Assembly: GCA_947483095.1 (NCBI GenBank)
Contig: CANKLD010000009.1
Coordinates: 1-25,887, forward strand
Reading direction: 5' to 3'
Length of the DNA: 25,887 nt
Source: Bacteroidota bacterium
Lineage (GTDB): Bacteria > Bacteroidota > Bacteroidia > Flavobacteriales > Flavobacteriaceae
Shown one piece after another: positions 22,188 to 25,887 of this stretch; position 1 is the stretch's first letter, and each line of letters begins with the position of its first letter. The position numbers and the translations under genes were made by a program. The notes under the pieces were generated by a model that did not search any database, had not been told where the DNA came from, and worked only from the letters and a program-made list of their open reading frames with translations.

Positions 22188-23729
22188 CTACATTTTCATC
22201 AACCAGTTTTTCATTGAAACCTCATTTTCAATAATTGATTTTAAATCAGAAATATTCACGCGATCTTGTTTCATTGTATCTCTATGGCGAATGGTTACCG
22301 TTTGGTCGTCAATAGTTTGGTGGTCAACTGTAATACAAAATGGAGTTCCCAATGCATCTTGTCTTCTATAGCGTCTCCCAACAGCGTCTTTTTCGTCATA
22401 GGCAATATTGAAATCCCATTTCAAATCATCTATAATTTGATGAGCAATCTCTGGCAATCCGTCTTTTTTTACCAATGGAAAAACCGCTGCTTTTGTAGGC
22501 GCTAAAACCGATGGCAATTGTAAAACTGTTCTTACTGATCCGTCTTCTAATGTTTCTTCTTTCAAAGAATTTGAGAAAACAGCCAAGAACATTCTGTCTA
22601 ATCCAACGGAAGTTTCCACCACATACGGGGTATAATTCGCATTGGTTTCGGTGTCAAAATATTGTAATTTCTTACCTGAAAATTTCTCGTGGGCTTTCAA
22701 ATCGAAATCGGTGCGGGAGTGAATTCCTTCCAATTCTTTGAATCCAAAAGGGAAGTTAAATTCTATATCTGCCGCAGCATTAGCATAATGGGCTAATTTT
22801 TCGTGATCGTGAAAACGATAATTTTCCTTTCCTAAACCCAATGATAAATGCCAATTCAAACGAGCAGTTTTCCAGTGTTCGTACCATTTCATTTCTTCGC
22901 CTGGTTTAACAAAAAACTGCATTTCCATTTGTTCAAATTCACGCATGCGGAAAATAAATTGTCTTGCAACGATTTCATTTCTAAAGGCTTTACCCGTTTG
23001 TGCAATTCCAAAAGGAATTTTCATTCGTCCTGATTTTTGAACGTTCAAGAAATTCACAAAAATTCCTTGAGCCGTTTCTGGACGCAAATACAAGTCCATT
23101 GCAGTATCTGCCGAAGCGCCTAATTTGGTTCCAAACATCAAGTTAAACTGACGCACTTCGGTCCAATTTCTTGATCCCGATTCCGGACACGCAATTTCTA
23201 ATTCTTCAATCAAGGCTTTCACATCATCAAGGTTTTCATCGCCTAAAGATTTTGCCATTCTTGCAAGAATTTCGTTTTTCTTAGATAAATATTCAACCAC
23301 GCGTGCATTTGTAGCAACAAATTCATCACGGTTAAAAGCGTCACCAAAACGAACACTTGCTTTTTCTATTTCTTTTTCGGCTTTTTGATTTAGCTTTTCT
23401 GCATAATCTTCAATCAAAACGTCGGCTCTATATCTTCTTTTAGAATCTTTGTTGTCAATTAATGGGTCGTTAAAAGCATCTACGTGACCGGAAGCCTTCC
23501 AAGTTGTGGGATGCATCAAAATTGCGGCGTCAAGCCCCACAATATTTTCGTTCATTTGCACCATAGATTTCCACCAGTATTCTCTGATGTTTTTCTTTAA
23601 TTCAACCCCGTTTTGTGCATAATCATAAACTGCACTCAAACCATCATATATTTCGCTTGACGGAAAAATAAATCCGTATTCTTTTGCATGCGAAACTACA
23701 TTCTTAAATAAATCTTCTTGTTTTGCCAT
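22188..23729 (-). CDS. glyS: Glycyl-tRNA synthetase, alpha2 type
   Basis: It charges tRNA-Gly in the cytoplasm. The 513-residue single chain belongs to the dimeric class II type, not the two-gene alpha2beta2 type. The start MAKQEDLFKNVVSHAKEYGF is followed by SSEIYDGLSAVYDYAQNG. CPESGSRNWTEVRQFNLMF (near 179-197), the motif-2-like FRNEIVARQFIFRMREFEQME and motif-3 VGLDRMFLAV are in order, and the anticodon-binding domain follows (PTKAAVFPL onward). It is convergent with the barrel gene and divergent from comF. Its -7 box lies so close to the ATG that the mRNA leader would be very short. Confidence 0.95.
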   Translation of the reverse strand: MAKQEDLFKNVVSHAKEYGFIFPSSEIYDGLSAVYDYAQNGVELKKNIREYWWKSMVQMNENIVGLDAAILMHPTTWKASGHVDAFNDPLIDNKDSKRRYRADVLIEDYAEKLNQKAEKEIEKASVRFGDAFNRDEFVATNARVVEYLSKKNEILARMAKSLGDENLDDVKALIEELEIACPESGSRNWTEVRQFNLMFGTKLGASADTAMDLYLRPETAQGIFVNFLNVQKSGRMKIPFGIAQTGKAFRNEIVARQFIFRMREFEQMEMQFFVKPGEEMKWYEHWKTARLNWHLSLGLGKENYRFHDHEKLAHYANAAADIEFNFPFGFKELEGIHSRTDFDLKAHEKFSGKKLQYFDTETNANYTPYVVETSVGLDRMFLAVFSNSLKEETLEDGSVRTVLQLPSVLAPTKAAVFPLVKKDGLPEIAHQIIDDLKWDFNIAYDEKDAVGRRYRRQDALGTPFCITVDHQTIDDQTVTIRHRDTMKQDRVNISDLKSIIENEVSMKNWLMKM

Positions 23730-23736
23730 AATGATG

Positions 23737-23744
23737 CAAAAATA
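23737..23744 (-). promoter_or_regulatory. Likely glyS -7 box
   Basis: The minus strand reads TATTTTTG, matching TAnnTTTG and ending eight bases before the glyS ATG. If used, the transcript would be nearly leaderless. Confidence 0.35.
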
Positions 23745-23826
23745 TAAAAAGTGAAATTAATAAATGCATATAAAATGTACTTTGAGCGTTCCTTTTAGCT
23801 ATTTTTATAGATAAATCAAAAAATCA

Positions 23827-24510
23827 ATGATAAATAACCTAATTAATTTATTTTTTCCGGAAGTTTGTCTTGGTTGTAAAGGGTTTTTATTATCAGAAGA
23901 AAACGTAATTTGCTCTTCGTGTAGACATGAAATTCCACTTACACAACATTTTCTACATCAGGAAAATGAAGCTTTTTTGAAATTTTACGGGAAAATTCCA
24001 GTTGAACATGTTTCGGCATTATTTTATTTTCATAAAAAGGGAATTGTTCAAGAAATTATCCACAGACTGAAATACCACGGACATCAAGAAGTAGGAACTG
24101 TTTTTGGAGAATGGATTTCGGAAGAGCTAATTTCTTTGCCAATTTCAACCCATTTTGACTTTGTAATTCCGGTGCCGCTTCATAAAAAAAGACTTCGCGA
24201 AAGAGGTTACAACCAAGTGACTCATTTCGGAATTGCAATTGCTAAAAAGTTAGAAATCAACTATAACGAATCATTATTGCAAAGAAATGTATATTCTAAA
24301 ACCCAGGTAAAAAAAGATTTATTAGGAAGAATATCAGTAATTGAAAACCTTTTTGATGTTACTTTTAGTGAAAGTGATCACAATAAACATTTTCTTTTAA
24401 TTGATGATGTTTTGACTACGGGTGCTACTTTAGAAGCTTGCGGAAGAGCCTTATTAAAAATCCCAGGCGCAAAAATTAGTATTGTGTGTATGGCAATGTC
24501 ACATTCTTAA
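23827..24510 (+). CDS. ComF family phosphoribosyltransferase-like protein
   Basis: ComF-like proteins combine an N-terminal zinc-binding segment with a type I phosphoribosyltransferase fold, and some take part in DNA uptake in competent bacteria. The four zinc ligands C14, C17, C29 and C32 (VCLGCKG and ICSSCRH) are visible. The PRPP loop FLLIDDVLTTGAT lies near 188-200 and RLRERGYNQ near 120-128. The 227 residues are normal for the family. It stands alone between glyS and the LD-carboxypeptidase; a competence role in this organism is not shown. Confidence 0.9.
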   Translation: MINNLINLFFPEVCLGCKGFLLSEENVICSSCRHEIPLTQHFLHQENEAFLKFYGKIPVEHVSALFYFHKKGIVQEIIHRLKYHGHQEVGTVFGEWISEELISLPISTHFDFVIPVPLHKKRLRERGYNQVTHFGIAIAKKLEINYNESLLQRNVYSKTQVKKDLLGRISVIENLFDVTFSESDHNKHFLLIDDVLTTGATLEACGRALLKIPGAKISIVCMAMSHS

Positions 24511-24602
24511 CTTTAATTAATAATAATGCCATTGAAAACCTTGCAGTTGTTATTGATTATTTGTTAATTTGTTTTGATTTTGAAACTTTAAAAACCCAAA
24601 AA

Positions 24603-25556
24603 ATGTTTAGAATTTATTTATTGCTATTCTTTTTGGTTTCCCAACTTCAAGCGCAAACAACTATGATCATACCACCAAAATTACAAAAAGGAGATACTAT
24701 TGCAATTGTGGCAACTGCCCGAAAAAACATTACTGATAACTTGAAGCCCGCATTGGCATTGGCAAAAAGCTGGGGATTGGAAGTGGTAATTGGAAAAACA
24801 ATTGGCTTGGACGACAACCAATTAGCTGGAACTGATGAACAAAGGGCAGCCGATTTTCAAGATATGATGGACAACCCGAATATCAAAGCAATTTGGTGTG
24901 TTCGGGGTGGTTATGGAACGGCGAGAATGGCGGAATTAGTCAATTTTTCAAGGTTTAAAACAACCCCAAAATGGATTGTTGGTTTTAGCGATGTGACGGT
25001 TTTACACAGTCATTTGAATACTTTGGGGATAGCATCAATTCACGGAATTATGCCTGTGAATGTGGAGAAAGCATCAGTAAAAGTTGAGGAAACGTTGCGA
25101 AAAGCCCTATTTGGCGAAAGCTTAAAATATAGCATTCCATGTCAAAATGAAAACAGATTAGGAGTTGCTAAAGGGGAATTAGTGGGCGGAAATTTGTCTA
25201 TTTTATATAGTATGATGGGATCCCAATCGCAAGTTGATTGCAAAGGAAAAATTCTATTTATTGAAGATTTAGACGAATATTTATACCATATCGATCGAAT
25301 GATGCTGAGTTTGAAACGCTGCGGTTGTTTTGAAGGTTTGCAAGGTTTGGTTGTGGGAAGTTTTATAAAAATGCACGACAATGAAATTCCGTGGGGCAAA
25401 AATGCCCATGAAATCATTTTGGATATTACTAAAAAATATCCTTTTCCTATTGTTTTTAATTTTCCAGCAGGACATATTCATGATAATAATACGTTGATTT
25501 TTGGGAAAACAATTTTTTTGGAAGTGAATGATAAGGAAACGATAATGAAGTTTTAG
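24603..25556 (+). CDS. LD-carboxypeptidase (peptidase family S66), secreted form
   Basis: S66 peptidases remove the terminal D-Ala from murein tetrapeptides. The conserved elements are KGDTIAIVATAR, WCVRGGYGTARM, the catalytic Ser in VGFSDVTVLH, GGNLSILYSMMGS, the acidic IEDLDEYLYHIDRM and the catalytic-His region GHIHDNNTLIFG. I chose the ATG at 24603 because it begins a signal peptide (MFRIYLLLFFLVSQLQAQ) directly before the domain. An upstream in-frame ATG at 24486 overlaps comF and adds a stretch unlike the family. An ATG at 24663 would give a cytoplasmic form (MIIPPKLQKG), the more usual E. coli LdcA location. Periplasmic export is therefore likely but not certain. Confidence 0.88.
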   Translation: MFRIYLLLFFLVSQLQAQTTMIIPPKLQKGDTIAIVATARKNITDNLKPALALAKSWGLEVVIGKTIGLDDNQLAGTDEQRAADFQDMMDNPNIKAIWCVRGGYGTARMAELVNFSRFKTTPKWIVGFSDVTVLHSHLNTLGIASIHGIMPVNVEKASVKVEETLRKALFGESLKYSIPCQNENRLGVAKGELVGGNLSILYSMMGSQSQVDCKGKILFIEDLDEYLYHIDRMMLSLKRCGCFEGLQGLVVGSFIKMHDNEIPWGKNAHEIILDITKKYPFPIVFNFPAGHIHDNNTLIFGKTIFLEVNDKETIMKF

Positions 25557-25579
25557 TACAAACCATTTATACTTTTTTA

Positions 25580-25887
25580 ATGGCCGAACACAACGATCTA
25601 GGAAAATTAGGAGAAGAATTGGCTGTTGAATTTCTTGAAAAAAATGGCTATTCGATTTTAGAAACCAATTGGACTTTTCAAAAAGCTGAGGTAGATATTA
25701 TTGCCAAAAAAGAGGGAGTCCTTGCTGTTGTTGAGGTTAAAACCCGTTCAAGTATTGATTTTGGTCTTCCTCAGGATTTTGTGAAACCTAAAAAAATCCA
25801 ACTTTTAGTTAAAGCAATCAACGAATATGTAAAATCAAACGACCTTGAAGTGGAAGTTCGCTTCGATATTATTGCACTTCACAGAGA
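25580..25887 (+). CDS. yraN: UPF0102 (YraN) family endonuclease-like protein (3' end cut)
   Basis: The ATG at 25580 opens a frame that runs off the right edge after 102 codons. YraN proteins are about 115-125 residues, so most is present. The Holliday-junction-resolvase-like nuclease core is visible: GKLGEELAVEFLEKNGY (8-24), ILETNW, AEVDIIA (41-47) and VVEVKTRS (54-61), followed by KKIQLL and FDIIAL. The cellular role of the family is not settled. Confidence 0.93.
   Translation, partial: MAEHNDLGKLGEELAVEFLEKNGYSILETNWTFQKAEVDIIAKKEGVLAVVEVKTRSSIDFGLPQDFVKPKKIQLLVKAINEYVKSNDLEVEVRFDIIALHR

Noticed and set aside
24486..24602. N-terminal extension of the LD-carboxypeptidase from the ATG at 24486
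   Set aside because: It overlaps the comF 3' end and encodes residues unlike the family; a signal peptide begins at 24603.

Overview
The window looks like chromosomal DNA from a Flavobacterium-like member of the Bacteroidetes. It is AT-rich, promoter -7 boxes fit TAnnTTTG, and the gene families are typical of that group (DUF2490, a TrxR-like ferredoxin-NADP reductase, a sulfite reductase fused to a HEPN-like tail, alpha2-type glycyl-tRNA synthetase). The assignment rests on recognised protein families and promoter motifs, not on a database search.

Layout. Bases 1-2717 (minus strand) hold sucA, cut at its 3' end by the window edge. Bases 2832-3099 hold the remains of a small lipoprotein gene. 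Bases 3250-3485 are a MITE-like imperfect palindrome. Bases 3535-3889 hold the most striking feature: two tandem tiny ORFs packed with Cys and Met codons, each followed by an intrinsic-terminator-like hairpin. They lie just upstream of metY (3941-5221) and look like a duplicated ribosome-mediated attenuator. A SAM-I riboswitch (5296-5403) then precedes metX, a stand-alone homoserine dehydrogenase, an OsmC-family gene, metZ and an Rrf2-type regulator (5475-9709).

Bases 9752-19343 form a sulfate-assimilation operon: a TauE/SafE transporter, cysH with ligands for a 4Fe-4S cluster (APS-type), cysD, cysN without a CysC domain, a frameshifted DUF2490 gene, siroheme sulfite reductase, SUMT, a Met8/CysG-N-like siroheme synthase and a TrxR-like ferredoxin-NADP reductase. 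Together these would import sulfate, activate it, reduce it to sulfide, make the siroheme cofactor and supply electrons. MetY/MetZ would join the sulfide to O-acetylhomoserine, which MetX makes from the homoserine produced by Hom. Three kinds of control are visible: Cys/Met-codon attenuation on metY, a SAM riboswitch on metX-hom-osmC-metZ-rrf2, and a likely repressor/activator palindrome at the start of the cys operon.

Bases 19412-22151 hold thiL, an arsR / 41-aa membrane peptide / thioredoxin-type arsC cluster, and an outer-membrane barrel gene. Bases 22188-25887 hold glyS (minus), comF, an LD-carboxypeptidase gene and a yraN gene cut by the right edge.

A family of GC-rich hairpin repeats is confined to 7979-18277. 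Copies extend the C-termini of osmC and cysH, and one appears to have inserted in frame into the siroheme synthase gene. No tRNA, rRNA, CRISPR array, prophage or transposase gene was seen.
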